A DNA stretch of 64,000 nucleotides from Pontibacter chinhatensis (GCF_900113285.1 NZ_FOOT01000002.1:558001-622000), one strand, 5' to 3'. Numbered from the stretch's first letter, positions 1 through 9,660 are shown. Notes: generated by a model from the letters alone, not told the origin. Program-made: numbers and translations.

Positions 1-72
1 ACCGTTATTAGCGGCAGAGTTTATAAATTTGGGAAATAAACATTAAGAACTGTATATATTTTATACCCTTAT

Positions 73-1632
73 ATGGCAGGAGAAATCAGACAAGCCCAGA
101 TAGAAACCCTTGAACGCAAAAACGCCGAGGCCCTTCTGGGAGGTGGCAAGGAAAGAATTGAGGCGCAGCACAAGAAAGGCAAGCTAACTGCCCGCGAGCG
201 CATCCACCTGCTGCTCGACGAAGGCTCTTTTGAAGAGATCGGCAAGTTTGTGATGCACCGCTCCAAGGATTTCGGGCTGGACAAGCAGTACTTTCTGGGC
301 GATGGCGTGGTAACCGGTTACGGCACCGTCAACGGCCGCCTGGTGTATGTTTTCTCCCAGGACTTTACCGTGCTGGGTGGTTCGCTTTCTGAAACCCACG
401 CCGAAAAGATTGTCAAGATCATGGAGCTGGCCATGAAAAACGGAGCTCCTGTTATCGGCCTCAACGACTCTGGTGGCGCCCGTATCCAGGAAGGTGTGGT
501 ATCGCTGGGTGGCTATGCTGATATCTTCTACCGCAACACGCTGGCCTCCGGCGTTATCCCGCAGATCTCGGCCATTATGGGCCCGTGCGCGGGCGGTGCG
601 GTATACTCTCCGGCCATCACCGACTTTATCATGATGGTGGAAGACACCTCTTACATGTTTGTGACCGGCCCGAACGTGGTGAAAACGGTAACGCACGAGG
701 AGGTAACCTCCGAGGAACTGGGCGGCGCGAGCACCCACAGCACCAAGAGCGGCGTGACCCATTTCTCCTGCGCCAACGAGGTAGAGTGCATTAACCACCT
801 CAAAAAACTGCTGAGCTACATCCCGCAGAACTGCGAGGAACTGCCGCCATCCCTGCCTTATGAGCCGCAAGGGGATGAAACCCGCGAAATGCTGGACACC
901 ATCATCCCGGAGAACCCGAACCAGCCCTACGACATCCGCGAGGTAATCGAAGGCATCATCGACGCGGATTCCTTCTTTGAGGTGCACAAGAACTTTGGGG
1001 AGAACATTGTGGTGGGCTTTGCCCGCCTGGGGGGCCGCAGCATCGGCATTGTGGGCAACCAGCCTGCCGTGCTGGCCGGCGTGCTCGACATCAACGCCAG
1101 CACCAAGGCCGCCCGCTTTGTGCGCTTCTGCGACAGCTTCAACGTGCCGCTGCTGGTGCTAGAAGACGTGCCGGGCTTCCTGCCGGGTACCGACCAGGAA
1201 TGGCGCGGCATCATCACCAACGGGGCCAAACTACTGTACGCTTTCTGCGAGGCCACTGTGCCACGCATCACCGTCATCACCCGCAAAGCCTACGGTGGCG
1301 CCTACGACGTAATGAACTCCAAGCACATCGGAGCCGACATGAACTATGCCTGGCCAACAGCCGAGATTGCCGTGATGGGGGCGCAGGGGGCTGCTGAGAT
1401 TATCTTTAAGCGGGAAATTGCCGCTGCCGAGGATCCGGAGGCGAAGCTGGCCGAGAAGGTACAGGAGTACAAAGAGAAATTTGCGACACCGTACCGCGCA
1501 GCGCACCGTGGCTTCATCGACGAGGTGATCATGCCGCACGAGACACGCGCCAAGCTGATCAAGGCATTCAAGATGCTGGAGAACAAGGCTGTAACGCTGC
1601 CACGCAAGAAGCACGGGAACATTCCGTTATAA
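73..1632 (+). CDS. pccB: Acyl-CoA carboxylase, carboxyltransferase beta subunit (propionyl-CoA carboxylase type)
   Basis: The 519-residue product is a full-length biotin-dependent carboxyltransferase of the PccB/MmdA family. It would move CO2 from carboxybiotin to propionyl-CoA or another short acyl-CoA in the cytoplasm. The N-terminal crotonase-fold half holds the acyl-CoA oxyanion segments [13 protein letters not shown] (about 130-142) and [11 protein letters not shown]. The C-terminal half holds the matching [15 protein letters not shown] and [10 protein letters not shown] segments. No biotin carboxylase or biotin carrier gene lies beside it here, so the partner subunits must be encoded elsewhere. 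The M42 peptidase gene follows 86 bases downstream on the same strand. Methylmalonyl-CoA decarboxylase alpha subunit is the closest alternative; sequence alone does not separate the two. Confidence 0.93.
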   Translation: MAGEIRQAQIETLERKNAEALLGGGKERIEAQHKKGKLTARERIHLLLDEGSFEEIGKFVMHRSKDFGLDKQYFLGDGVVTGYGTVNGRLVYVFSQDFTVLGGSLSETHAEKIVKIMELAMKNGAPVIGLNDSGGARIQEGVVSLGGYADIFYRNTLASGVIPQISAIMGPCAGGAVYSPAITDFIMMVEDTSYMFVTGPNVVKTVTHEEVTSEELGGASTHSTKSGVTHFSCANEVECINHLKKLLSYIPQNCEELPPSLPYEPQGDETREMLDTIIPENPNQPYDIREVIEGIIDADSFFEVHKNFGENIVVGFARLGGRSIGIVGNQPAVLAGVLDINASTKAARFVRFCDSFNVPLLVLEDVPGFLPGTDQEWRGIITNGAKLLYAFCEATVPRITVITRKAYGGAYDVMNSKHIGADMNYAWPTAEIAVMGAQGAAEIIFKREIAAAEDPEAKLAEKVQEYKEKFATPYRAAHRGFIDEVIMPHETRAKLIKAFKMLENKAVTLPRKKHGNIPL

Positions 1633-1718
1633 CTACCAATAGCCTATGCACCGCAGTGCGCTAACCTGGCCATAGGCCCATATGAAATCAAACACCTACA
1701 AAACAACCACAACCTTAC

Positions 1719-2789
1719 ATGCGACAAGAATCTTTTGACTTCCTTCAGAAATACCTGAACAACTCCTCTCCTACCGGCTTCGAGTCGGAGGGTCAGAAAC
1801 TCTGGCTGGAGTACGTAAAACCATACATTGACGAATACTTTGTGGATACTTACGGTACTGTAGTGGGCGTTATCAACCCGCAGGCCGAGTACAAAGTAGT
1901 CATTGAGGCCCATGCCGATGAGATCTCCTGGTTTGTAAACTACATCACCCCAGAAGGCTACATTTACCTGAAGCGCAACGGCGGATCCGATGCCCTCATC
2001 GCCCCTTCCAAGCGCGTGAACATTTACACGAACAAGGGCATCGTGAAAGCGGTGTTCGGCTGGCCGGCCATCCACGTGCGCAAAGTAGAGCAGGACAAAG
2101 CCCCCACCATCGAGACAGTGTTCCTGGACTGTGGTGCCAGCAACCGCGAAGAGGTAGAGGCTATGGGCGTGCACGTGGGCTGCGTGGCTACGTTTGAGGA
2201 TGAGTTCACGGTGCTGAACGACCGCTACTACGTGGGTCGTGCCCTGGACAACCGCATTGGTGGTTTCATGATTGCCGAGGTGGCGCGTATGCTGAAGGAG
2301 AACGGCAACCAGCTGCCCTTCGGACTGTACGTTGTGAACGCGGTGCAGGAAGAAATTGGCCTGCGCGGGGCTGAGATGATCGCCCACCGCATTAACCCGG
2401 ACGTGGCCATCATCACCGACGTAACCCACGACACGCAGTCGCCGATGTACGACAAGAAGACCAGCGGCGACATCCACTGCGGCAAAGGTCCGGTGATTGC
2501 CTATGGCCCGGCCGTGCAGAACAACGTGCGCGACCTGATTATCCGCACCGCACAGGAGAAGGAAGTACCGTTCCAGCGCTCGGCCGTGTCGCGCGCCACT
2601 GGCACCGACACCGACGCCTTTGCCTACTCTAACGCCGGTGTGGCATCTGCCCTGATCTCGCTGCCGCTTAAGTATATGCACACGACGGTAGAAACCGTGC
2701 ACAAAGACGACGTGGACAACGTGATCAAGCTCATTTACGAAACTGTACTTAAAATTCAGGACAAGCAGGATTTCCGCTACCTGAGCTAA
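1719..2789 (+). CDS. M42 family metallopeptidase (glutamyl aminopeptidase/endoglucanase-like)
   Basis: This 356-residue cytosolic protein has the M42 dinuclear-metal aminopeptidase pattern. The first metal ligand lies in EAHADEIS (His65, with Asp67). The bridging Asp is in ALDNRIGG, the catalytic Glu pair in VQEEIGLRGAE, a further Asp in ITDVTHDTQSP, and the last His in KYMHTTVETVH. M42 enzymes form large tetrahedral assemblies that trim N-terminal residues from peptides; members were historically misnamed endoglucanases. Length matches the family. There is no signal peptide. The start ATG follows an A-rich stretch, as is common for Bacteroidetes genes with little Shine-Dalgarno. It is followed by a strong bidirectional terminator. 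Confidence 0.92.
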   Translation: MRQESFDFLQKYLNNSSPTGFESEGQKLWLEYVKPYIDEYFVDTYGTVVGVINPQAEYKVVIEAHADEISWFVNYITPEGYIYLKRNGGSDALIAPSKRVNIYTNKGIVKAVFGWPAIHVRKVEQDKAPTIETVFLDCGASNREEVEAMGVHVGCVATFEDEFTVLNDRYYVGRALDNRIGGFMIAEVARMLKENGNQLPFGLYVVNAVQEEIGLRGAEMIAHRINPDVAIITDVTHDTQSPMYDKKTSGDIHCGKGPVIAYGPAVQNNVRDLIIRTAQEKEVPFQRSAVSRATGTDTDAFAYSNAGVASALISLPLKYMHTTVETVHKDDVDNVIKLIYETVLKIQDKQDFRYLS

Positions 2790-2810
2790 GCCATCACTTT
2801 TAGCCAAGTG

Positions 2811-2861
2811 AAAACCCTCGCAGCGCTACCCACTCCGGGACCTGTGGGGGTTTTGTTTTTT
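2811..2861. terminator. Bidirectional terminator between convergent genes
   Basis: A 13-bp stem pairs AAAACCCTCGCAG (2811-2823) with CTGTGGGGGTTTT (2842-2854), allowing two G-T pairs, and is followed by TGTTTTTTA. It lies between the M42 peptidase (plus) and the amidohydrolase (minus), and the flanking A and T runs suit both directions. Confidence 0.75.
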
Positions 2862-2864
2862 AGG

Positions 2865-4253
2865 CTACCTGTTTACCGCTACGCCATCCTTTATCACTAC
2901 CTTCGGAGCAAGCAGGTTCTCCGGTTTTTCAAGCGGGCTCTGGGAGAACAACACTAGGTTAGCTCTCTTCCCTACTTCTACCGTGCCAATCGTATCTGCC
3001 ATGCCAACCGCCTTTGCTCCGTTTAGTGTAGCAATTCTGAATACATCGGGCATGGGGATTCCTATTTCGTGCAGCTCGAGCATTTCTGATAAAGCAGCTT
3101 TGCCCGGATCATCCCAGTCGGTGCCCAGGTTGAGCTGCACACCCGCCTCATGCATCTGTTTGATGTATTGCCCCATAATGAAATAGCCCTGTCGGCAGCG
3201 AATCCTTTCTTCTTCCACCAGATACTCGGTGTAGTCGTAGGCAGCAAGTTTGGCGGGCGTGGTAAAGTATGTAAGGCCAAAGCGCTGCGCGAACAGGTGT
3301 ATGGTAGGCGTAACCGATACCTCATGCGCCTTCAGTAACTCTATCAGCTCAAGCATGCGCGGATGATTAGGCCCCAGTTGGTTAAACAGTTCCATTCTCG
3401 AGATAAAGAAGCTGCCATCTACGGCGTTGTTCTTGATAGCCTTTGGGTAATGGTCTACAAAGGCCCAAGCGTTGATGTACTCATACTTTGCCGAGTCGAT
3501 GGCGGCAATGCCAACCGTGTACGCGTGCTCAATATTCTTCAGTCCGGCCTTTACTGCCTCCTCCAGCGGCAGCACTTTATAGTCGATATGGCCGAAAGGC
3601 TGCACGCCCAGTTCTTTAGCCCTGTTTAAGGCTGCTTTGAATTCGGGTTCGCGCAGGCGCCAGTATAGCTTCGTGTTCGTGAAACCGAGTTGATGGTATT
3701 GGTCTATTTTGGCGATAGCTTCCTCTGGGTTATTCACGACCACATGCCCCGAGTAAACTGGCCTGGGGTCTCTTGGAGTAGAAACAAGCGCGGCTCCAAC
3801 CGCTATAAAATCCGGATAGGCCGGTGAGGGCTCCTGCCACGCTTGCAGCATCGGAATATAGGCCTCGCTGTCGCCACCCGAGCGCACGGTGGTAACGCCG
3901 TAAGGTAGGTAAGCTGCAGCGAACTTCTGCCGGTAGCGAAGTATAGAATCAGCGTCTGTACTAAGCTCTTCGCCCAATATCTCAGAAGTATGGAAATGTA
4001 CATCCACCAATCCCGGCGTGAGCAGTTGGCCTTTCGCCTCCACCATACGCAGGGCACTTTTCTCCGAAACCCTCTTATCGGCTGCAGACAGGGCCGCAAT
4101 TTTTCCGTCCTTTACATAGACATGCTGTAGCGCTGCCTGACCCGTTTGCACATCCAGTACGTTTGCCTCCGCGATAACCAGGTCATACACCTGATTGGTG
4201 CATGAGGTAAGTGCAGCAGCAACTAAAGTTAAGATGAGTAACTTTTTAATCAT
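2865..4253 (-). CDS. Amidohydrolase-family lipoprotein
   Basis: The product is a metal-dependent hydrolase of the amidohydrolase superfamily (imidazolonepropionase/prolidase-like) exported as a lipoprotein. I start it at the ATG at 4253, giving MIKKLLILTLVAAALTSCTNQ, a clean signal peptide with lipobox LTSC; an upstream ATG at 4274 would add seven residues that spoil it. The metal site is visible as VDVHFH (HxH), a Lys in GFTNTKLYW, His in PFGHIDYK and NIEHAYTV, and the late Asp in LGTDWDDPG. The C-terminal GTVEVGKRANLVLF closes the small beta domain typical of the family. The substrate is unknown; a cyclic amide, or a dipeptide as in related prolidases, is likely. It stands alone and is divergent from the next gene. 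Confidence 0.88.
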   Translation of the reverse strand: MIKKLLILTLVAAALTSCTNQVYDLVIAEANVLDVQTGQAALQHVYVKDGKIAALSAADKRVSEKSALRMVEAKGQLLTPGLVDVHFHTSEILGEELSTDADSILRYRQKFAAAYLPYGVTTVRSGGDSEAYIPMLQAWQEPSPAYPDFIAVGAALVSTPRDPRPVYSGHVVVNNPEEAIAKIDQYHQLGFTNTKLYWRLREPEFKAALNRAKELGVQPFGHIDYKVLPLEEAVKAGLKNIEHAYTVGIAAIDSAKYEYINAWAFVDHYPKAIKNNAVDGSFFISRMELFNQLGPNHPRMLELIELLKAHEVSVTPTIHLFAQRFGLTYFTTPAKLAAYDYTEYLVEEERIRCRQGYFIMGQYIKQMHEAGVQLNLGTDWDDPGKAALSEMLELHEIGIPMPDVFRIATLNGAKAVGMADTIGTVEVGKRANLVLFSQSPLEKPENLLAPKVVIKDGVAVNR

Positions 4254-4499
4254 GGCTTCTTCTGATGTGAGCATTAAACAAACGCAAAGTGCATCAGGAA
4301 ATTACTAGTACCCCCCTGGTAAATCTTACATTTGTTATAACTTGATTACTACCCCTACCAGCCCTTCCTGCATTTGCTTTGTAAACTGTCTGCCCGTAAA
4401 TTATAACCTGAAACCTGATGTTAAGCACGAAATCCTAGGTGCAGCAGGTACACCTGAAATTATTTGGCGGGGCTAACCCTTAACTTTATACTTTCCTCC

Positions 4500-5297
4500 A
4501 TGACTTTTACCGACCAGATGGGCCACCAAATCACGCTGTCGCAGCCTCCGCAACGCATCGTGTCGCTGGTGCCCTCGCAAACCGAGCTTTTATTTGACCT
4601 GGGCCTGGGCGACCGTGTGGTCGGCGTTACCAAGTTTTGCATTCACCCTAAAGAGCAGGTAAAGTATAAAACTGTCATAGGTGGCACCAAGAACTTTCAT
4701 TTCGATAAGATTGATGCCTTGCAACCCGACCTAATTATCGGCAACAAAGAGGAAAACTATAAAGAGGGCATTGAACAGCTACAAGCAAAGTATAACGTAT
4801 GGATGAGCGACATCTATACGTTGGAGGATGCCTTGCAAATGCTGCAGCAGGTGGGCACGCTAACGGGCACTGAGGCCAGAGCCGCAGAACTGGAGCAAAG
4901 TATAAAACAAGGCTTTGAGAGCCTACAGCCGGTGCAGCCAAGTATAAAAACGGCCTACTTTATCTGGCGCAAACCCTACATGGCCGTCGGCAGCCACAAC
5001 ATCATCGACCACCTGCTCGGCCGCTGCGGCTTTGCTAATGCTTTTGACGAGTTGGAACGTTACCCGGAAATTACCCCAGAACAACTGCAGCAGGCCAGCC
5101 CACAACTTATACTTTTGTCTTCAGAGCCCTACCCTTTCCAGGAGAAACATATCGCCGAATTTCGGGAGTTGTGTCCTGAGGCAAGTATAAAAGTAGTGGA
5201 TGGCGAGATGTTCAGTTGGTATGGCAGCCGACTGGCGAAAGCCCCGACTTACCTGCAACAGGTAGTGGAGGAAGCAAAACGAGACTTGAAAGTATAA
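4500..5297 (+). CDS. BtuF-like helical-backbone metal/cobalamin-binding protein
   Basis: The protein has the class III periplasmic binding protein fold used for vitamin B12 and iron-siderophores: QRIVSLVPSQTELLFDLGLGD in the first lobe, a YKTVIGGTKNFHFDKI linker, then the FIWRKPYMAVGS and ILLSSEPYPF strands of the second lobe. I choose the ATG at 4500 (MTFTDQMGHQ), because the ATG at 4464 adds only non-conserved residues. Neither start gives a signal peptide or lipobox, which is odd for a transport receptor; many Bacteroidetes homologues share this. No permease or ATPase gene is adjacent. The gene is unusually rich in the AGTATA word (six sites), mostly encoding Ser-Ile-Lys or Lys-Tyr-Lys/Asn. 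Confidence 0.82.
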   Translation: MTFTDQMGHQITLSQPPQRIVSLVPSQTELLFDLGLGDRVVGVTKFCIHPKEQVKYKTVIGGTKNFHFDKIDALQPDLIIGNKEENYKEGIEQLQAKYNVWMSDIYTLEDALQMLQQVGTLTGTEARAAELEQSIKQGFESLQPVQPSIKTAYFIWRKPYMAVGSHNIIDHLLGRCGFANAFDELERYPEITPEQLQQASPQLILLSSEPYPFQEKHIAEFRELCPEASIKVVDGEMFSWYGSRLAKAPTYLQQVVEEAKRDLKV

Positions 5298-5467
5298 ATG
5301 CGGCTTCTTGTACCAGCAGGAAAGTATACGTTTGGGAGGTTTATACTCAGTCCTTTTAGCAGGAAGTATAAAGTATAGCTTAGGCTGTTACCATACTTGC
5401 TTTTTCAAAGCAAAGCAGTTGAAAACTGCTGCGATACATCGCCACAAGTTACGCTAGCTTTAAGTTT

Positions 5468-5986
5468 CTACAAATCTCGCAGCAACTGCCGCGCCCATTC
5501 CGACACAGCCTCAAAGTATGCTACATCGGCCTGCACTTGCGCGGCTGTTTTGCCCAGTACCTCCCGCTTGTTCAGCGGGTCACCTAAAGAGGTAAGCGTG
5601 ATAATTTCCCTCACCCGCTGCTTTTGCTCCGGCGTTATACTTTCCAGTTCTTCTAACTGCTGAACCAGTTGCTCCCGGAAGTCCTTTTGCTCTACCGCCT
5701 CTTCCTCCAGCAGGCGCATGATGGCCGCCACGGCTTCATCTTCATGTGGAGAAAGTATAGCCAGGCCAATAAGCTCCTGAGTGGAGGGTAACGGCAGCCG
5801 GATGAGCAGCTCGTAGCCACCGCTACCCTGCTCACCCGCTGTCGTGTAGCATTTCATCCAGAACCTGCCCGAAGAGGTATCCTTATACACAGCCGCCCAG
5901 CCGCCTGCCGCCTCTTCCATGAGCTGCATTTGGCTTAAAAGCGCCGCTATAAGCTTGGCATCCCCGTACAGTTTTCGTTCCGGCAT
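5468..5986 (-). CDS. Uncharacterised 172-residue protein at the end of the aro operon
   Basis: I do not recognise this protein with certainty. It is acidic, soluble and mostly helical in its C-terminal half, and lacks a signal peptide. A central segment (RFWMKCYTTAGEQGSGGYELL, then IRLPLPSTQELIGLAILS and DEAVAAIMRLLEE) recalls the Imm27-type immunity families in layout. That resemblance is only by eye, and no toxin gene is adjacent. It starts 11 bases after the aroA stop codon on the same strand, so it is probably co-transcribed with aroF-aroB-aroA, although nothing in the sequence links it to aromatic biosynthesis. Confidence 0.6.
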   Translation of the reverse strand: MPERKLYGDAKLIAALLSQMQLMEEAAGGWAAVYKDTSSGRFWMKCYTTAGEQGSGGYELLIRLPLPSTQELIGLAILSPHEDEAVAAIMRLLEEEAVEQKDFREQLVQQLEELESITPEQKQRVREIITLTSLGDPLNKREVLGKTAAQVQADVAYFEAVSEWARQLLRDL

Positions 5987-5996
5987 AAGTTATACG

Positions 5997-7223
5997 TTAG
6001 TTATACGTCACCTCGAAGCCCACCTTTTGCAGGTCCTCCCAGAACCTGGGGTACGATTTGCGCACCACGCTTGGTTCCTGTATTTCGATGGGCTGCAGCA
6101 GCGCCAGTGGCGCAAAGGCCATGGCCATGCGGTGGTCCTGGTAAGTACGGAAGGAAAGCTCTTTCTTTTGCAGAATGCCTGGCTTGAGGCTGAAGACGCC
6201 TGGCGTCACCTCCTGCAGGGAGGCATTCAGGCTCAGCACCTCTATCTGCAGCGCCTGGATGCGGTCTGTTTCCTTGATGCGCAGGCTTTCCAGGCCCGTC
6301 ATATCTACCGCGATGCCTATGCCTGCGCTCAGCGCCACCACCGTTTGCGCCAGGTCCGGGCAGTCGGAGAAATCCAGGGAAATATGCCGCTCATGCTCTT
6401 TTTTCAGCAGCCGCACGCCTTCCGAGGTAAACTCGGTGTACACGCCCAAGCGGTACATGATATCGGCAATAGCCCTGTCCCCTTGGAAAGACTTTTCTTT
6501 CAGGCCCAGCAGCGTAATGTCGGCCTCCTGGGCCAACGCCACCAGGCTGTACCAGTAGCTTGCCGCCGACCAGTCCGACTCTACGGTAAACTCAGCTGCT
6601 TTATACTTCTGCGGCTTCACGGTGATGGTGTTGCCGGAAAAATCAGCCGATACCCCGAAGTGCTGCATGAGCGAAAGCGTCATTTCAATGTAGGGGCGGG
6701 AACCGATTTTGCCTTCCAGTACCAGCTCCAGTCCCTCAGGCAGCAAGGGTGCTATCATGAGCAGGGCAGAAATATACTGGCTGCTAATGTCGCTGCGCAC
6801 TTTCAGGTGTTTCTGGCCGCTGCCCTTAAACCCGCCAATTTTCAGGGGCGGATAGCCCTCCTCGCCTACATAGTCTATACTTGCTCCCAGCTCGCGCAGG
6901 GCCTCTACCAGCACTTTAATCGGCCGCTGGCACATGCGCTCGGTGCCGGTGAGCAGCTTTTGCTGGCCTGTCACCGCGTAGTAGGCTGTCAGGAAGCGCA
7001 TCACGGTGCCGGCATCTTCGGCATCTATAGTCTGGTCATTGCTCTGCAGCAGGCGCTGGAGCAACTGGGTATCGTTGGCTTCGGAGAGGTTATGCAACTG
7101 CGATTCCTGTCCCGACAGCGCCGCAATGATGAGGGCGCGGTTGGCTTCGCTCTTGGAAGCTGGCAGCTTTATCGTTCCGGTCAGTTTACCGGTAGGGTGT
7201 TGTAAGGTGAGGCTTTGGCTCAT
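5997..7223 (-). CDS. aroA: 3-phosphoshikimate 1-carboxyvinyltransferase (EPSP synthase)
   Basis: AroA transfers the enolpyruvyl group of PEP to shikimate-3-phosphate, the sixth step of the shikimate pathway. The active-site signature LPASKSEANRALI is at residues 20-32, with Lys24, Ser25 and Arg29 matching the catalytic Lys22, Ser23 and Arg27 of the E. coli enzyme. The C-terminal ESLRIKETDRIQAL and TYQDHRMAMAFA motifs are also present. At 408 residues it is slightly shorter than the usual 425-430. Its start codon overlaps the end of aroB by four bases, indicating translational coupling within the aro operon. Confidence 0.96.
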   Translation of the reverse strand: MSQSLTLQHPTGKLTGTIKLPASKSEANRALIIAALSGQESQLHNLSEANDTQLLQRLLQSNDQTIDAEDAGTVMRFLTAYYAVTGQQKLLTGTERMCQRPIKVLVEALRELGASIDYVGEEGYPPLKIGGFKGSGQKHLKVRSDISSQYISALLMIAPLLPEGLELVLEGKIGSRPYIEMTLSLMQHFGVSADFSGNTITVKPQKYKAAEFTVESDWSAASYWYSLVALAQEADITLLGLKEKSFQGDRAIADIMYRLGVYTEFTSEGVRLLKKEHERHISLDFSDCPDLAQTVVALSAGIGIAVDMTGLESLRIKETDRIQALQIEVLSLNASLQEVTPGVFSLKPGILQKKELSFRTYQDHRMAMAFAPLALLQPIEIQEPSVVRKSYPRFWEDLQKVGFEVTYN

Positions 7224-8257
7224 AGTAAGGTATAGTAGCGTAGTGATTCAACAATTTCCTGCACCGTGATGGGTTGGTCGTACACGGCGTTGCCGATGCC
7301 TTCCAACAAGGTGCAGTTGATGGTGGAACGAGTATTCTTTTTGTCTTGTAGCGCGAGCTGGGCCATCTGCTGGATGTCCTGCTCGGAGAGCGATACTTTC
7401 TCGTACACCGACACGAGGAAGGTCTCTATCTTATCCAGCTCTTCCGGGGAAAGCAGCTCGTGTTTGCGGCTAATCCAGGCTTCGCAGAGCATGCCCACGG
7501 CCACGGCCTCGCCGTGCAACAGTTCACGCCCCGGCTGCTCCAGCAGGTAACTTTCCACGGCGTGGCCCACAGTATGGCCAAAGTTGAGGATTTTGCGCAG
7601 GCCACCCTCCAGCGGGTCTTGCTCCACCACCCTGGATTTTATACTTACAGACTGACGAATCAGGCTGTCCCAGTCTGCAGCAACAAGGCCAACATGGCGC
7701 TGCTCCAAAAAGGCTTCTTTGTCGGCAATAAGCCAGTGCTTGATGATTTCGGCGTAACCGGATTTTAGCTCACGCTGCGGCAGTGTCTGCAGGAAAGCGG
7801 GATTGATGAACACCGCCTGCGGCTCCTGGTACACCCCAATGTGGTTTTTTAGCCCGTGGAAATCAATGCCAGTTTTGCCGCCCACACTGGCATCTACCTG
7901 CGCCAGCAAGGTGGTGGGCACCTGCACAAAGTATATACCGCGCTTAAACACGGCCGCGCAGAATCCGCCCATGTCGCCTATCACGCCGCCGCCCAGGTTC
8001 ACCAGCACCGCCCAGCGGTCCAGGTGCAGCTCCGTCATGCGCTGCCAGATATACTCGCAAGTCTGCAGGGTTTTGTGCTCCTCCCCGCTTTGGACCTGGA
8101 TCAGGTCGTGCTCGGGCAAGTAGGGCTTCAGGCTAGGATAGCAATGATGCAGCGTGTTCTCATCCACCAGCACCGCCACCTTGCTGAAAGCACGGTTCTT
8201 GAGTAGCTCCGGCAGCTGCTGCAGGGCATCATTGCCGATATGTATTGTTTCGGTCAT
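7220..8257 (-). CDS. aroB: 3-dehydroquinate synthase
   Basis: AroB converts DAHP to 3-dehydroquinate with NAD and a divalent metal. The NAD-binding GGGVIGDMGGF and the VPTTLLAQVDASVGGKTGID segment are intact. The metal ligands are visible as Glu in KSGYAEIIKH and the two His in NFGHTVGHAVE and LHGEAVAVG. The length of 345 residues is normal. It sits between the DAHP synthase gene, which ends 146 bases upstream, and aroA, which it overlaps. The short upstream gap carries a tandem repeat and one AAGTATAA word, so aroB may have its own promoter. Confidence 0.96.
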   Translation of the reverse strand: MTETIHIGNDALQQLPELLKNRAFSKVAVLVDENTLHHCYPSLKPYLPEHDLIQVQSGEEHKTLQTCEYIWQRMTELHLDRWAVLVNLGGGVIGDMGGFCAAVFKRGIYFVQVPTTLLAQVDASVGGKTGIDFHGLKNHIGVYQEPQAVFINPAFLQTLPQRELKSGYAEIIKHWLIADKEAFLEQRHVGLVAADWDSLIRQSVSIKSRVVEQDPLEGGLRKILNFGHTVGHAVESYLLEQPGRELLHGEAVAVGMLCEAWISRKHELLSPEELDKIETFLVSVYEKVSLSEQDIQQMAQLALQDKKNTRSTINCTLLEGIGNAVYDQPITVQEIVESLRYYTLL

Positions 8258-8260
8258 CCT

Positions 8261-8297
8261 TGGGAGTTTAGGAGTTAGAGAGTTAAAGAGTTAAACG
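8261..8297. repeat. Short tandem repeat of the GAGTTA family
   Basis: GGGAGTTTAGGAGTTAGAGAG followed by TTAAAGAGTTAAA is a run of degenerate 7-8-base units just upstream of aroB. The same family recurs at 54904-54945, 55083-55152 (opposite orientation) and 56500-56531, always at gene borders. It is non-coding and its function is unknown. Confidence 0.6.
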
Positions 8298-8403
8298 GGT
8301 AGAAAGTATAAATCCCGATGCAGCGATCATTCGTTTAGCCTTTCAGCCATTTCACAATTTAACGCTTAAACTTTCGCAAGCAGGCAATATAACAACTCCG
8401 GCG

Positions 8404-9486
8404 TTAAACCCCATCCAAAATCTGCGTTTGCTTACGAATCGATTCCACGTGAATCAGTTTGTAAAGCTCTTCTATGAAAGCTGGATTGATACCAGCCTCG
8501 GAGGCCCACTCGGCCCGGGTCCGGAAAATTTCCTTCCAGCGCTCGAGCTGCAGCACCTGCACGTTGTTAAGTTTTTTATACTCGCCAATCTGCTCCACTA
8601 AGGCCATACGGCGAGCCAGCGCGGCGATGATGTCATGGTCAGCGGCGTCTATCTGCAGGCGCAACTGTTCGGAACGGTTCTCCAGCTCGGCATCGTCATA
8701 GCTCGTTTTGCGCACCTGCAGCTGGCCCAGTATCTCGGCCAGCCTTTCTGGTGTTACCTGCTGCGCGGCATCGCTCAGGGCCAGGTCCGGCTTGGGGTGC
8801 GTCTCTATCATCACGCCGTCATACCCCAAATCCAGCGCCTTCTGCGACACTGGGAAAATCAACTCCCGCTTGCCGCCGATGTGGCTTGGGTCAACGATAA
8901 GCGGCAGGCCTTGGTAGCGGGCCTTCAGCTCGATGGGTATCTGCCACACCGGCACGTTCCGGTACTTTGTTTTCTGGTAAGACGAAAAGCCACGGTGAAT
9001 GGCAGCCAGGTCCGTTACCCCGGCGTGGTAGATGCGTTCGATGGCGCCAATCCACAGGGCCAGGTCCGGGTTTACGGGATTCTTCACCATCACCGGCACC
9101 TTTACCCCCTGTAGCGCATCGGCTATTTCCTGCACGGCAAAGGGGTTTACCGTGGTGCGGGCGCCGATCCAAAGCACGTCTATTTCCTGCCGGAGGGCCT
9201 CTTCCACGTGGCGGGCGGTGGCCACTTCGGTGCTAACTTTCATCCCCAGTTCCCGCTTTACGCGGCGCAGCCAGGCCAGCCCCATAGAGCCTACGCCTTC
9301 AAAGCTGCCGGGGCGCGTGCGGGGCTTCCAGATGCCCGCCCTGAATAAATGAATATTTTGCTGCTTCAGCGCCCGGGCCGTTTGCAACACTTGCTCTTCG
9401 GTTTCGGCACTGCAGGGTCCGGCAATTACCAACGGCTGCCCCTGCTGCTCAGCCGAAAAAAAAGATTCTGCGTGGTTAAACTTCAT
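8404..9486 (-). CDS. aroF: Bifunctional DAHP synthase / chorismate mutase (type II)
   Basis: This 360-residue protein joins two enzymes. Residues 1 to about 255 form a KDO8P-type (class I-beta) DAHP synthase that condenses PEP with erythrose-4-phosphate, with AGPCSAETEEQ, GIWKPRTRPGSFEGVG, VMVKNPVNPD and DPSHIGGKR. Residues from about 265 form an AroQ-class chorismate mutase helix bundle (LRLQIDAADHDIIAALARRM, then EQIGEYKKLNNVQVLQLERW). The mutase-after-synthase order is usual in Bacteroidetes and probably lets chorismate-pathway products inhibit the first step. It is the first gene of the minus-strand aro cluster. The symbol follows common usage for the synthase part. Confidence 0.93.
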   Translation of the reverse strand: MKFNHAESFFSAEQQGQPLVIAGPCSAETEEQVLQTARALKQQNIHLFRAGIWKPRTRPGSFEGVGSMGLAWLRRVKRELGMKVSTEVATARHVEEALRQEIDVLWIGARTTVNPFAVQEIADALQGVKVPVMVKNPVNPDLALWIGAIERIYHAGVTDLAAIHRGFSSYQKTKYRNVPVWQIPIELKARYQGLPLIVDPSHIGGKRELIFPVSQKALDLGYDGVMIETHPKPDLALSDAAQQVTPERLAEILGQLQVRKTSYDDAELENRSEQLRLQIDAADHDIIAALARRMALVEQIGEYKKLNNVQVLQLERWKEIFRTRAEWASEAGINPAFIEELYKLIHVESIRKQTQILDGV

Positions 9487-9611
9487 CAGTTGCGTGTATT
9501 GTTACAAAGGTAGCCGATGCGGGGCAAAAAGGCGCTTGCCAAAGTATAATTAACAGGAGCCACACGTTCCGCATCGGCCCATGCATAAAACAGCAAAGCG
9601 ACCGCCGGAGT

Positions 9612-9633
9612 TTATACTTTAGTCAAAGTATAA
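9612..9633. repeat. Inverted pair of the AAGTATAA word
   Basis: TTATACTTT, a four-base spacer AGTC, then AAAGTATAA form a perfect 9-bp inverted repeat between the divergent DAHP synthase and proline dehydrogenase genes. It is one of the clearest paired instances of the word iterated through the window. No T-run follows, so it is not an obvious terminator. Confidence 0.7.
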
Positions 9634-9660
9634 TTTTAGCTTTTACGCCGGTTTTATTAG

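Noticed and set aside
5919..7205. Long plus-strand frame of about 428 codons opposite aroA
   Set aside because: aroA is intact with all catalytic motifs. The opposite frame is rich in His, Gln and Arg, typical of an antisense frame in GC-rich genes.
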